From: Lacticaseibacillus suilingensis
GTDB lineage: Bacteria; Bacillota; Bacilli; Lactobacillales; Lactobacillaceae
Assembly: GCF_016861845.1 (NCBI RefSeq)
Contig: NZ_BOLV01000013.1
Span: forward strand, 17,638-81,637
Direction: 5' to 3'
DNA length: 64,000 bases
Notes under the pieces: generated by a model
What the model saw: only the letters and a program-made list of their open reading frames with translations
Database searches by the model: none
Told to the model about the DNA's origin: nothing
Translations under genes and position numbers: made by a program
Shown here: piece after piece, positions 20,785-29,020 of the stretch
How positions within the stretch are numbered: the stretch's first letter is position 1
Layout: each line of letters starts with the position of its first letter

Positions 20785-21021
20785 ATGGCGACTGATTTGG
20801 GCATTACCGGCGCCTTGACGCTGGTATCACATTTTGTATTTATCATGATCACCTTTCGGCTGCTTTTTGCGCTGCGATTTGATAAATTGCTCAAGGCCGG
20901 CCACGAGCGAGAAAGCCAGCTGCTGATGATTTTTTTGGCCATTGCCATCGGCTACAACGTCAGTGAATTTTTCCTGTCGTTGATTACTGCGGCTGGTAGC
21001 TTGCAGTACCTGATTCGCTAG
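20785..21021 (+). CDS. DUF1146 (YwzB family) membrane protein
   Basis: A 78-residue protein with two membrane helices (SHFVFIMITFRLLFAL and LLMIFLAIAIGYNVSEFFLSLI) separated by the charged loop FDKLLKAGHERESQ. This matches the DUF1146/YwzB family, found between the atp operon and mbl in Bacillus and lactobacilli. Function unknown. ACGGAGGCC precedes the ATG. Position suggests an envelope role, by neighbourhood only. Confidence 0.8.
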   Translation: MATDLGITGALTLVSHFVFIMITFRLLFALRFDKLLKAGHERESQLLMIFLAIAIGYNVSEFFLSLITAAGSLQYLIR

Positions 21022-21056
21022 TCCGCCTTCGGGCCGGTTCGGCGGCGCGCCGCCTG

Positions 21057-21065
21057 TGGTATAAT
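21057..21065 (+). promoter_or_regulatory. Extended -10 promoter of mbl
   Basis: TGGTATAAT is a perfect extended -10, 34 bases before the mbl ATG. A palindrome GGCGGCGCGCCGCC sits just upstream in place of a -35. Confidence 0.55.
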
Positions 21066-21098
21066 CATCAGTTAGGACTGAAATGAGGAGAGAAATTC

Positions 21099-22088
21099 AT
21101 GGCAAAAGATATTGGGATCGATCTGGGAACGGCGAACGTTCTGATCAATGTGAAGGGTAAAGGCATTGTGCTGAATGAGCCTTCCGTTGTCGCCATTGAT
21201 ACGCACACTGGCAAGGTTTTGGCCGTGGGGACAGAAGCCTACAAAATGGTTGGCCGCACGCCAGGTAACATCAAGTCCATTCGGCCTCTGAAAGACGGGG
21301 TGATTGCGGACTTTGATATCACCGAAGCGATGCTGGAGTACTTCATCAACAAGTTGAACGTCAAGGGCTTCATGTCCAAGCCGAACATTTTGATCTGTGC
21401 CCCAACTAACATCACCTCGATTGAACAAAAGGCCATTATTCAGGCGGCCGAAAAGTCTGGCGGCGGTAAGGTCTATCTGGAATTCGAGCCCAAAGTCGCC
21501 GCAGTCGGCGCCGGGCTTGATATCTTCCAGCCACAGGGCAACATGGTCATTGATATTGGTGGCGGGACCTCAGACGTGGCCGTGCTGTCGATGGGCGAAA
21601 TCGTCACCAGCCGCAGCTTGCGGCTAGCTGGCGATAAGATGGACGCCGCGATTGCGGCTTACGTCAAGAACAAGCACAAGCTGCTGATTGGGGAACACAC
21701 CGCTGAACAGCTGAAAATTCAAATCGGCGCGGTTTACGAAGCCGATCCCGAAAAGAAGATGGAAGTCCGCGGCCGTGATATCGCCACCGGCTTGCCACGT
21801 GAGGTGGAAGTCACCTCAGTCGAAGTCCAAGAAGCCTTGCACGACACGATGATCCAAATCGTGGCCGCTGCCAAGGAAGTGCTGGAGAAGACCCCGCCTG
21901 AGCTGTCTGCCGACATCATTGATCGCGGCGTCATGCTGACTGGTGGTGGGGCGCTGCTGAATGGCATCAACCATCTCTTTGCCAACGAGTTGCGAGTACC
22001 GGTGCTGCTGGCTGATGATCCGCTGGACGCGGTGGCCCTTGGCACTGGCGTATTGCTGGATAACATTGCGCATCACAAACAATATTGA
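21099..22088 (+). CDS. mbl: Rod-shape determining actin homologue Mbl
   Basis: MreB-family actin that directs lateral wall synthesis. 329 residues with the nucleotide-binding phosphate loops GIDLGTANVLI and DIGGGTSDVAV and the adenosine motif LTGGGALLNG. The N-terminus KDIGIDLGTANVLINVKGKGIVLNEP matches Mbl rather than MreB. It starts a run of envelope genes reaching rodA, its functional partner, which is broken here. Confidence 0.93.
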   Translation: MAKDIGIDLGTANVLINVKGKGIVLNEPSVVAIDTHTGKVLAVGTEAYKMVGRTPGNIKSIRPLKDGVIADFDITEAMLEYFINKLNVKGFMSKPNILICAPTNITSIEQKAIIQAAEKSGGGKVYLEFEPKVAAVGAGLDIFQPQGNMVIDIGGGTSDVAVLSMGEIVTSRSLRLAGDKMDAAIAAYVKNKHKLLIGEHTAEQLKIQIGAVYEADPEKKMEVRGRDIATGLPREVEVTSVEVQEALHDTMIQIVAAAKEVLEKTPPELSADIIDRGVMLTGGGALLNGINHLFANELRVPVLLADDPLDAVALGTGVLLDNIAHHKQY

Positions 22089-22102
22089 TGAGGAGGTCGA
22101 TC

Positions 22103-22273
22103 ATGCGTTCAGCTTATGCTAAAAGCGTTTTGCGAAAACTATTGATCGGCTTTTTGCTCATTGTGCTGGCGCTGGTGATTGGCGCGATGGTGGGCTATGC
22201 CATCAATGGTGGTAGTCCGTTCAAGGTGTTTGCCCCCAGTACCTGGCAGCATATTTTTGACTTTCTGAAGTAG
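22103..22273 (+). CDS. EpuA-family short membrane protein
   Basis: 56 residues with a basic N-terminus, one strong membrane helix ([22 protein letters not shown]) and a short external tail ([17 protein letters not shown]). This is the small protein annotated in many lactobacilli as 'DNA-directed RNA polymerase subunit beta'/EpuA, usually downstream of mbl. The polymerase name comes from family labels and nothing catalytic is visible. ATGAGGAGG before the ATG at 22103 decides the start. Too small for firm functional inference. Confidence 0.7.
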   Translation: MRSAYAKSVLRKLLIGFLLIVLALVIGAMVGYAINGGSPFKVFAPSTWQHIFDFLK

Positions 22274-22284
22274 AGGTGAAGGTA

Positions 22285-22569
22285 GTGCGCAAACTGGCGA
22301 TGGCGCTAGTGAAATTCTATCAGCGCTTCATTTCTCCTTTGCTACCGGCGAGTTGTCGGTATTATCCGACCTGTTCGACGTACATGATTCAGGCCTTAGC
22401 CAAACATGGCGTGATCAAAGGGCTGATTATGGGGATTGCCCGGATTATTCGGTGCAATCCGTTTATCCGCGGCGGCTTGGATCCGGTCCCAGATTTCTTT
22501 ACCGTGCGGCGCAATCCGGATCCGCATAAGAATCTGGCGGAAAGTGCACAGTTTGATTTTCACCGTTAA
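22285..22569 (+). CDS. yidD: Membrane protein insertion efficiency factor YidD
   Basis: Aids YidC/Oxa1-dependent membrane insertion. 94 residues with the family signature [20 protein letters not shown] and [16 protein letters not shown]. The GTG at 22285 follows GAGGTG by 6 bases and gives the usual MRKLxxxLVKFYQ N-terminus; the GTG at 22276 lies inside the ribosome site. Confidence 0.93.
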   Translation: MRKLAMALVKFYQRFISPLLPASCRYYPTCSTYMIQALAKHGVIKGLIMGIARIIRCNPFIRGGLDPVPDFFTVRRNPDPHKNLAESAQFDFHR

Positions 22570-22584
22570 AACAAAGGAGTTTTC

Positions 22585-22812
22585 ATGGCAAAAGAACAAA
22601 AAATCACCGTCAACCAGGAAGAAGTGACCCGCAACGGCCACACGGTTTCAGTGCTGACAGTGGGTAAAGTCGAAATCGGCTACATTGAACCGGAAGCAGA
22701 CGGTAAGCATTTTCAGGGCTTCGTGGCTGGTAGCATGCAAGGCAACCGGTTTAAGAATTTGGCCGATGCTGAGAATTATCTATTGAGTGAATACCACCTG
22801 CATCGCGCCTAG
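22585..22812 (+). CDS. DUF2969 family protein
   Basis: A 75-residue soluble protein common in Lactobacillales: VNQEEVTRNGHTVSVLTVGKVEIGYIE then a short helix (NLADAENYLLSEYHL). Function unknown. AAAGGAG lies before the ATG. It sits in the mbl-rodA envelope cluster and ends at a hairpin. Confidence 0.8.
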   Translation: MAKEQKITVNQEEVTRNGHTVSVLTVGKVEIGYIEPEADGKHFQGFVAGSMQGNRFKNLADAENYLLSEYHLHRA

Positions 22813-22828
22813 CGAGCAGGACCACGTC

Positions 22829-22860
22829 AGCGGGTTGAGCCAGTAGACTCAGCCCGCTTT
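22829..22860 (+). terminator. Hairpin terminator before rodA
   Basis: AGCGGGTTGAG / CTCAGCCCGCT around CCAGTAGA. The T run is short (TTT), so termination is probably partial. Confidence 0.6.
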
Positions 22861-22905
22861 CTACCAGCTAGCGCTGGGGCGTGAGGCAGGGAAAGGAGTG
22901 ACGGC

Positions 22906-24111
22906 ATGGCAAAGGCAGTTTCAACGCGCCGCAAAAGTGAAGACCGCATCGACTACGGGATTATCCTGTCGGTGATGCTGCTGGCGTTGATTGGGATGGC
23001 AGCAATTTACATGGCCGTTTCGCATGATACGTCCTCGACCAGTACCACCCGGGCCTTGATTATGCAGGCTTTGTGGTATGTAATTGGCGGCATTGGCATT
23101 TTTTTCGTGATGCAATTCGATGCCGAGCAGCTGTGGCGCGTGGCGCCGATTTTGTACGGACTCGGGATATTTCTACTGATTTTGGTGCTGGTGGCCTACG
23201 ACCGGTCAGTGTTTGTCCATACTGGCGCCAAGAGCTGGTTAGGGTTTGGCTCGTTCACCTTCCAACCTTCGGAAGTGATGAAACCGGCCTATATTTTGAT
23301 GCTGGGCCGAGTGGTGACCAATCACAATACCAAGTATCAGCACAGCACGGCCAATGATTGGCGGCTGATTGGTGAAATGTTGCTGTGGACGCTGCCAGTG
23401 CTGGTGCTGTTAAAGTTGCAAAACGACTTCGGGACGATGCTGGTGTTCCTGGCGATTTTTGCCGGGGTGGTGCTGGTATCCGGGATTACCTGAAAAATCA
23501 TCGCCCCAATTGGCATCGGGGCTGGGGCCATCGGCTCAACCGCCATCGTCTTGGTGGTGCAACCTTGGGGCCGCCGGATTTTGGAACACTTGGGCTTTGC
23601 AGCGTATCAGTTCAAGCGCATCGACTCCTGGCTTGATCCTAGTGGGGCCACGAGCACCAGTTCGTATCAGTTATGGCAATCCATGAAGGCGATTGGTTCT
23701 GGCCAAATGTACGGCCGCGGCTTCAACAACTTGAAGGTCACGGTGCCAGTGCGAGAATCCGACATGGCGTTTTCTACGATTGGCGAGGCGTTTGGGTTTA
23801 TCGGCTGTGCCGCGGTGATTCTGCTTTATTTCCTGTTAATCTACCAAATGATTCGGGTTACTTTCGATACCCAAAACGAGTTTTATGCTTACATCTCCAC
23901 TGGGGTCATCATGATGTTTGTGTTCCACATTTTTGAAAACATCGGGATGAACATCGGGCTACTGCCATTGACTGGGATTCCGCTGCCTTTCATCTCACAA
24001 GGGGGTTCGTTCTTACTGGCGGATATGTTGTCCGTGGGCATGATCCTCTCCATGCGCTATCACCACCAGAGTTACATGTTTAGCCAAGAGGGAGAGGAAT
24101 TCGATCGTTAA
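22906..24111 (+). pseudogene. rodA: rodA-like SEDS glycosyltransferase interrupted by an in-frame TGA
   Basis: RodA polymerises peptidoglycan for lateral wall growth with Mbl/MreB. One frame of 402 codons encodes a complete 10-TM SEDS protein except for a TGA at 23491-23493 (codon 196), in ...VLVSGIT-stop-KIIAPIGIG. The frame continues intact after it, including the SEDS segment PVRESDMAFSTIGEAFGFIG and the C-terminal PLPFISQGGS. Homologues usually have Trp here, so a single TGG-to-TGA change would explain it. The ATG at 22906 has AAAGGAGTG upstream. A GTG at 23551 could restart the second half but lacks a ribosome site. It may be a recent nonsense mutation, a sequencing error, or tolerated through a second RodA elsewhere. 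Confidence 0.88.
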
Positions 24112-24127
24112 GCAAGGAGGCGTCATC

Positions 24128-24418
24128 ATGACGGCAAATTTTTGGCAAGAAAAGCACCAAGACACCATCACGTTGGGCTTAACCGCTGATGCCCAGCAGA
24201 CGATGGGCAAAATCAAGTTTGTGGCGTTACCGAAAATCGGCACCCGGCTCACTGTCGGCCGCGCCTTCATGAATGTGGAAGCCGAGAAAACCGTGCTCGA
24301 TCTGGACGCACCAGTGAGTGGCACTGTGGTCACAGTCAATGAAGCGGCCATTGATGATCCGAGCTTGCTGGATGAAGCGGCGCACAGCGCCAACTGGGTG
24401 GTCACGCTGAAGGCTTAA
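24128..24418 (+). CDS. GcvH-like lipoyl-domain protein
   Basis: A 96-residue protein of the glycine-cleavage H family, shorter than true GcvH (~125). The segment VEAEKTVLDLDAPVSGTVVTVN places a lysine (K54) where the lipoyl lysine sits. No gcvP or gcvT is nearby, and many lactobacilli lack the cleavage system. By family knowledge such proteins can serve as a lipoyl relay for other dehydrogenases. AAGGAGG before the ATG. It lies 16 bases after the rodA frame and 18 before the ArsC-like gene, so it is probably co-transcribed with both. Confidence 0.8.
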   Translation: MTANFWQEKHQDTITLGLTADAQQTMGKIKFVALPKIGTRLTVGRAFMNVEAEKTVLDLDAPVSGTVVTVNEAAIDDPSLLDEAAHSANWVVTLKA

Positions 24419-24436
24419 ACCCAAGGAGGGCTTGCC

Positions 24437-24847
24437 ATGCAGGTGTACTTCTTATACACGGGCAATGCGTGCCGCAGCCAACTCGCGGAGGCGCTCACCC
24501 AACAGCTGCTGCCCGGCTGGCGCGTGCAAAGCGCCGGCGTGCAGCCGACCGCCGCGGATACCATGACGGTCGAGGAGTTGGCCAAACGCGGCATTGATTG
24601 GTCTCACGCGCAGGCCAAGCCAATCGATATGGCCTATTTAAACGGCAGTGATGTGGTGGTAACCCTTTGCGGGGACGCTAGGGATCACTGTCCAGTGCTG
24701 CCGCCAACGACGCGCGCTTTGCACTGGCCGTTGGCTGACCCTGCGCAGGTACTAGGCGCAGCCCGCGCCGATGCCTTTACGGCGGCTGCCGATCAGATTG
24801 AAACGTTGATTCAGCGCACTTGGCTGACAGAGAATTCGCAGGGATGA
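24437..24847 (+). CDS. ArsC/low-Mr phosphatase-like protein lacking the nucleophile Cys
   Basis: 136 residues with the fold of thioredoxin-coupled arsenate reductases. The active-site loop, normally CxGNxCRS, reads YTGNACRS (Y7-S14), so the first (nucleophilic) Cys is Tyr while the second Cys (C12) and Arg (R13) remain. The redox pair of ArsC is present: C78 and C85 in TLCGDARDHCP, followed by LPP. By family chemistry, it should not perform ArsC catalysis. It could be an inactive binding protein or use another cysteine. CAAGGAGGG precedes the ATG. No arsR or arsB nearby. Confidence 0.75.
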   Translation: MQVYFLYTGNACRSQLAEALTQQLLPGWRVQSAGVQPTAADTMTVEELAKRGIDWSHAQAKPIDMAYLNGSDVVVTLCGDARDHCPVLPPTTRALHWPLADPAQVLGAARADAFTAAADQIETLIQRTWLTENSQG

Positions 24848-24878
24848 AAATATTTCTCAGATATTTTTAATTTTAAGG

Positions 24879-24907
24879 TTGACACTGCCAAGCGAACTCA
24901 GTAAACT
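24879..24907 (+). promoter_or_regulatory. Promoter of the metQNI T-box leader
   Basis: Perfect TTGACA, 17-base spacer, TAAACT. Start of transcription expected near 24914. Confidence 0.8.
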
Positions 24908-24913
24908 CTAGTT

Positions 24914-25184
24914 ATTCTAAAGAGCAAACGAACGATGTGAGAGAGAAGCCACGCTAGACTGTACAGAAAACCTGCAACTGCTGAGAGCAGGGTAGCGCGC
25001 GAGGCCGAGAATGGCTCACGGATCGGTGTCCCGAACCAGTGCACTGGCAAGGCGGCAATGGGTGGCAACCATTATCTTGCACGCGGGTGATAGCCCGTTA
25101 GTGAGGCTAGTCTTTTTGACTAGTGAATTAGAATGGTACCGCGGTCAGTCCGCTTCTAACAAGTTGTTAGGAGCGGACTTTTTG
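24914..25184 (+). promoter_or_regulatory. T-box riboswitch, methionine-specific
   Basis: Leader RNA that senses uncharged tRNA-Met. Stem I closes with CGATGTGAG (24933-24941) against CTCACGGATCG (25015-25025). On its 3' side the specifier loop shows GAGAATGG with the codon ATG at 25011-25013. The T-box bulge sequence AATGGTACCGCGG is at 25132-25144. A terminator (25147-25184) follows whose stem competes with the antiterminator. Gene context (MetQ, MetN, MetI) agrees with methionine. Confidence 0.92.
25147..25184 (+). terminator. T-box regulated terminator
   Basis: AGTCCGCT / AGCGGACT stem, with CTAACAAGTTGTTAG forming the upper part, then TTTTTG. It ends 30 bases before the metQ ATG. Confidence 0.9.
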
Positions 25185-25213
25185 TTTCGCTCAAAAAATT
25201 GGAGGAATAGAAA

Positions 25214-26029
25214 ATGAAATTGTTCAAGAAACTGGCCTTAACGGCGGCCTTGGCCTTGCCAGTGCTCGCTTTAGCTGCATGTGGCAGCAACAAGTCAACG
25301 ACCCAAACCCCAAAGACGGTCAAAGTCGGGATCATGAGTACCGACGTTGAAATTTGGAAGGATATCCAAAAACGCCTGGCCAAAGAAGACGTCAAAATCA
25401 AACTGGTTCAATTCACCGAATACAACACGCCGAACCAAGCCTTGCAAGATGGCGATATTCAGTTGAATTCCTTCCAGCATAACGACTTTTTGAACACTTG
25501 GAACAAGAAGCACAACGAAAAGCTGACCGCGATTGGTAACACCTACATCGGCCCAATGCGTGCCTTCTCCAACAAGATCAAGTCACTGAAAGACCTGAAG
25601 AAGGGCGACACCGTGTCTGTGCCAAACGATGTCTCCAACGAAGGCCGGGCCCTGGACCTGTTGGCGGCTAATGGTATTATCAAAGTCAAGGACGTCGCCA
25701 CGCCAACCATTCACGACATCACCGAAAACAAGTTGGACCTGAAGATTACGGAACTGGACTCCGCGCAAACCGCGCGGAGCTTGAATGATGTGGATGCGGC
25801 CATCGTCAACAACGATATCGCCGTTGCCGCTAACCTCAAGCCTGCCGATGCCATTTCGGTGGAAAAGCTCAGTGCCAAGTCCAAGCCTTGGATCAACATT
25901 ATCGCTGCTAAGTCCGCAGCTGATAAGAAGAACAAGACTTACCAGAAGATTGTTAAAGCGTATGAAACGAAGCGCACTGCTAAGCTGCTGAAGAAGTACT
26001 ACAAAGGGGCCGTTATTCCAGCTTGGTAA
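25214..26029 (+). CDS. metQ: Methionine ABC transporter substrate-binding lipoprotein
   Basis: Surface lipoprotein that captures methionine for MetNI. 271 residues with a signal peptide and lipobox LALAAC, giving lipid-modified C23. The mature part has NlpA/MetQ features: VKVGIMSTD, FQHNDFLNTW and VSVPNDVSNEGRALDLL. TTGGAGGAATAG precedes the ATG. First gene of the T-box-controlled metQNI operon. Confidence 0.94.
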   Translation: MKLFKKLALTAALALPVLALAACGSNKSTTQTPKTVKVGIMSTDVEIWKDIQKRLAKEDVKIKLVQFTEYNTPNQALQDGDIQLNSFQHNDFLNTWNKKHNEKLTAIGNTYIGPMRAFSNKIKSLKDLKKGDTVSVPNDVSNEGRALDLLAANGIIKVKDVATPTIHDITENKLDLKITELDSAQTARSLNDVDAAIVNNDIAVAANLKPADAISVEKLSAKSKPWINIIAAKSAADKKNKTYQKIVKAYETKRTAKLLKKYYKGAVIPAW

Positions 26030-26066
26030 CCAGTTGCACCGCGTTCGTCGAGAAATGAGGTAAAGT

Positions 26067-27173
26067 ATGGCAGAGCCGTTAATCACATTGAAGCAAGTGG
26101 ATGTCGAATTCAAAGAGAAAACACGCAGCGTGCACGCCGTCGATCATGTCGATCTGACAGTTGAACGCGGCGATATCTACGGGATTGTCGGGTACTCAGG
26201 GGCTGGGAAGTCAACGTTGGTGCGCACCATTAATTTGTTGCAGCGGCCCACCAGCGGCACGGTGTCGGTGCTGGGGCAGGATATGCTGAAGCTGGATGCC
26301 GCCAAGCTGCGACAGGAGCGCCGCCGCATCGGCATGATTTTCCAGCACTTCAACTTGATGAATTCACGCACCATTGCCGACAACGTGGCCTTTCCGCTGA
26401 AAGGCACGAAGGTCACCGAAACGACGGCTGATGGTAAGAAGATTTGGCGGAAAATCAAAAAAAGCGAAATCAACCAGAAAGTCAGCGACCTGCTGGAATT
26501 GGTCGGGCTGGCGGACCGAGCGACCGCTTATCCGAATGAACTGTCTGGGGGCCAAAAGCAGCGCGTGGGGATTGCCCGGGCGTTAGCCTCAGATCCAGAA
26601 ATTCTGATTTCCGACGAAGCGACTTCCGCGCTGGATCCCAAAACTACCTCTTCCATTCTCGACTTGCTGGCACATTTGAACCAGAAGTTGGGGTTGACCA
26701 TTGTGCTCATTACCCACGAAATGGAAGCCGTCAAGCAGATCTGTAACAAAGTCGCGGTGATGGATGAAGGCCGCATCATTGAACGGGGGACTTTGCTCCA
26801 GATTTTTGCGCAGCCGCATGAACAGCTAACCAAGGACTTTATCGATACGACCATTCAAATTGAAAGTGCCATCGCGGCTGTGCGCAAGCAACCGGCAGTG
26901 CGCGACTTGCAGGCGCCAGATCAACTGGTGCGCCTGACTTATGTCGGCGCCTCGACCGATCAGCCGCTGGTGGCGACCTTGTTTAAAACGTACAACGTGA
27001 CCGCCAACATCTTGTTTGGGGACATCCAAATCCTACAAGGCACCCCTTTTGGTAATCTGTTGGTGGTGCTGAGTGGGACGCAGGCGGACCTTGACCGGGC
27101 CTTCGATTATCTGCAGCAAAGTGACGTCACCGTTCAGCATCTGAGCGCCAATCAGGAAGGAGAGCAAGCATGA
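26067..27173 (+). CDS. metN: Methionine ABC transporter ATPase
   Basis: 368 residues: an ATPase domain with Walker [10 protein letters not shown] (42-50), signature [15 protein letters not shown] and Walker [14 protein letters not shown], then a C-terminal NIL domain (from about residue 280) that in this family binds methionine and inhibits transport. The end overlaps metI by four bases (ATGA). Confidence 0.95.
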   Translation: MAEPLITLKQVDVEFKEKTRSVHAVDHVDLTVERGDIYGIVGYSGAGKSTLVRTINLLQRPTSGTVSVLGQDMLKLDAAKLRQERRRIGMIFQHFNLMNSRTIADNVAFPLKGTKVTETTADGKKIWRKIKKSEINQKVSDLLELVGLADRATAYPNELSGGQKQRVGIARALASDPEILISDEATSALDPKTTSSILDLLAHLNQKLGLTIVLITHEMEAVKQICNKVAVMDEGRIIERGTLLQIFAQPHEQLTKDFIDTTIQIESAIAAVRKQPAVRDLQAPDQLVRLTYVGASTDQPLVATLFKTYNVTANILFGDIQILQGTPFGNLLVVLSGTQADLDRAFDYLQQSDVTVQHLSANQEGEQA

Positions 27174-27856
27174 ACATTATCGAAAAACTCTTCCCTAACG
27201 TGATTCCGATTTGGACCGGTGATGGTGGGGTGACCCAATCCATTGGTCAAACGCTGTACATGACCTTCTTCACGGCGTTGATTGCTGGTGTCCTCGGGAT
27301 TTTGATCGGCATTTTCTTGGTGCTGACCGATGATCACGGCTTACTGGCGAACCGTCCGGTGTACTGGATTTTGGACAAAATCGTTAACATCTTCCGGGCG
27401 ATTCCTTTCATTATTTTGCTGGCGGTGCTGAATCCGTTTACCCGTCTGATTGTGGGCACCGGCATCGGCCCGACCGCCGCCTTGGTGCCACTGGTGTTGG
27501 GCACCACGCCGTTCTTCGCGCGGCAGGTCCAAAACGCTTTGCTGACGATTGACCCTGGCGTGATTGAAGCAGCCGAAGCGATGGGCTTATCCCCAGCTGC
27601 CATTGTCTTTCGCGTTTACCTGCGTGAAGGCTTGAGTGAGCTCATCCGCGTCGGCGTCTTGACCATCATCAGTGTCATTGGTCTCACTGCCATGGCTGGT
27701 GCGGTTGGCGGCGGCGGCTTAGGTAACTTGGCCATTGCCGTCGGTTACCAACGCTTCCAAAACGACGTCACCTGGGTCGCCATGATCTTCATCTTGATTC
27801 TGGTGTTCCTGATTCAGTTTATCGGGGATCTGTTCGCGAAACGCCTGCATCACTAA
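27170..27856 (+). CDS. metI: Methionine ABC transporter permease
   Basis: A 228-residue integral membrane protein with about five helices and the ABC-permease EAA motif ([22 protein letters not shown]). AGGAAGGAGAG before its ATG lies inside metN, so the two are translationally coupled. The stop is followed after 2 bases by family B array 2. Confidence 0.95.
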   Translation: MNIIEKLFPNVIPIWTGDGGVTQSIGQTLYMTFFTALIAGVLGILIGIFLVLTDDHGLLANRPVYWILDKIVNIFRAIPFIILLAVLNPFTRLIVGTGIGPTAALVPLVLGTTPFFARQVQNALLTIDPGVIEAAEAMGLSPAAIVFRVYLREGLSELIRVGVLTIISVIGLTAMAGAVGGGGLGNLAIAVGYQRFQNDVTWVAMIFILILVFLIQFIGDLFAKRLHH

Positions 27857-27858
27857 CA

Positions 27859-28147
27859 GGCTATGCAGGAAGGTCGCACCTAGCCAACCAGGTAGCCTAG
27901 CGCAAGGCCTTGCCGCCGATTTTGGGCGGTGAGGCCTTGAGCGTAGCTAGCTGCGTTGGCGTTGACCTTCCGGAGTGCAACTAAAGGCTATGCAGGGTGG
28001 CCGCTCTTAGCCGGATGGGTAGCCTAGCGATGTGAATATTGAAGCTGCTTTTTCGCTTCGATGCTCATCGCGTAGCTACCCACTCCGGCGTTGGTCACCC
28101 GGAGCGCAACTAACAGGCTACGCAGGAAGGTCGCTTTTAACCAACCA
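27859..28147 (+). repeat. Family B tandem structured repeat, array 2 (two units plus fragment)
   Basis: Units start at 27859 and 27986 (periods 127 and 130). A third, truncated after ~32 bases, starts at 28116 and repeats the opening of unit 1. The constant blocks of array 1 recur (GGCTATGCAGG, GTAGCCTAGC, GCGTAGCTA, CGGAGTGCAACTAA). Paired arms change together: GCCAAC/GTTGGC, AAGGTC/GACCTT and GCCGCC/GGGCGGT in unit 1, GCCGGA/TCCGGC and GAAGC/GCTTC in unit 2. It lies between the metI stop and the probable operon terminator at 28190, so it would be the 3' UTR of the methionine operon. Confidence 0.85.
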
Positions 28148-28189
28148 ATCCAGCCTACCACTGGCACTGAAATTCGATAGTTTGCTTAC

Positions 28190-28219
28190 AGAGGATGTGA
28201 CTTGCTCACATCCTCTTTT
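28190..28219 (+). terminator. Terminator after family B array 2
   Basis: AGAGGATGTGA / TCACATCCTCT stem with a CTTGC loop and TTTT. It is the only strong terminator after metI, so the array is transcribed with metQNI. Confidence 0.88.
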
Positions 28220-28228
28220 GCATGCCGC

Positions 28229-28257
28229 TTTACCGAGGTGGCATTCTTCGTTAGAAT
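28229..28257 (+). promoter_or_regulatory. Candidate promoter of the matrixin-like gene
   Basis: TTTACC, a 17-base spacer, TAGAAT; 4/6 and 5/6 matches, 26 bases before the ATG. Confidence 0.45.
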
Positions 28258-28283
28258 GAAACGACAAGCAGGGAGGTGGCGAC

Positions 28284-28952
28284 ATGCGAAAGCACCGGGG
28301 ATGGATCGTGCTGCTTTGTTGTGCCTTCTTGTACTTTAGTTTACCGGCCGCCGTGCATACCCGAGTGGCAGATGCGGTTGGGGCGGCAGTGAGTTGGGTA
28401 ACGCGCCAGGTCGCCCCGAGTACGGCGCCAGCTGAGTCGTCAACCTCATCGGCCAGCACGGCGAGCACCGCGGCTACCCCAAAAGAAGCCATTGTGCCGA
28501 CTGGGAAATTGGCAGCGCGCTACACTTATTCGTTTGCGCCGCATACCGACCGCACCGTCCAGCAGCTTTTTACAGCCGCCATTAATATCTATAACCAAAC
28601 CGGCATCGTCAAGCTGACGCCGGGCAGGGCGGGCAGGTTTACCAACCATGTGACCTTGAGCAGTTATCAAAAGGGGCAAACGAATGGTGAAGCAGTGATT
28701 CTAGGCTTAGGCGGGCCGCAAATCACCCGCTGGACCGGGGCCAAGCAGGCCACCGTTAACCATGCCAGTGCTCGCTTAAACTTGGCTTATCGTTCGCGCT
28801 TGAACGTGGCCACAGCGGTGCATGAACTCGGGCATGCCTTGGGGCTAGCTCACAGCACTGCGCCGGATTCGGTAATGTTTCCAACCGATCGCAATGTCAC
28901 CAAGCTGAGTCCGGCAGATTTGGCTGGGCTGCGGGCCATCTACAGCCAGTGA
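28284..28952 (+). CDS. Secreted matrixin-like zinc metalloprotease
   Basis: 222 residues. An N-terminal hydrophobic helix (IVLLCCAFLYFSLPAAV) acts as signal or anchor, followed by a Ser/Ala/Thr linker and a protease domain. The zinc site is HELGHALGLAH: H180, E181, H184 and a third His at 190. It is followed by SVMFP, matching the Met-turn of metzincins. That combination fits M10-type matrixins. AGGGAGGTGGCGAC precedes the ATG. Monocistronic between the metQNI terminator and suf. Substrate unknown; surface or secreted location is inferred. Confidence 0.82.
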   Translation: MRKHRGWIVLLCCAFLYFSLPAAVHTRVADAVGAAVSWVTRQVAPSTAPAESSTSSASTASTAATPKEAIVPTGKLAARYTYSFAPHTDRTVQQLFTAAINIYNQTGIVKLTPGRAGRFTNHVTLSSYQKGQTNGEAVILGLGGPQITRWTGAKQATVNHASARLNLAYRSRLNVATAVHELGHALGLAHSTAPDSVMFPTDRNVTKLSPADLAGLRAIYSQ

Positions 28953-29020
28953 GCCGCGCCTTTTTTCGTTGGTCAAACTGCCGTACAATAAAGACAATTG
29001 GTATTCTTGGAGGTAAACCG

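Noticed and set aside
25011..25217. A 68-codon frame starting MAHGSV
   Set aside because: It lies in the T-box leader; its ATG is the specifier codon and it runs through the terminator.
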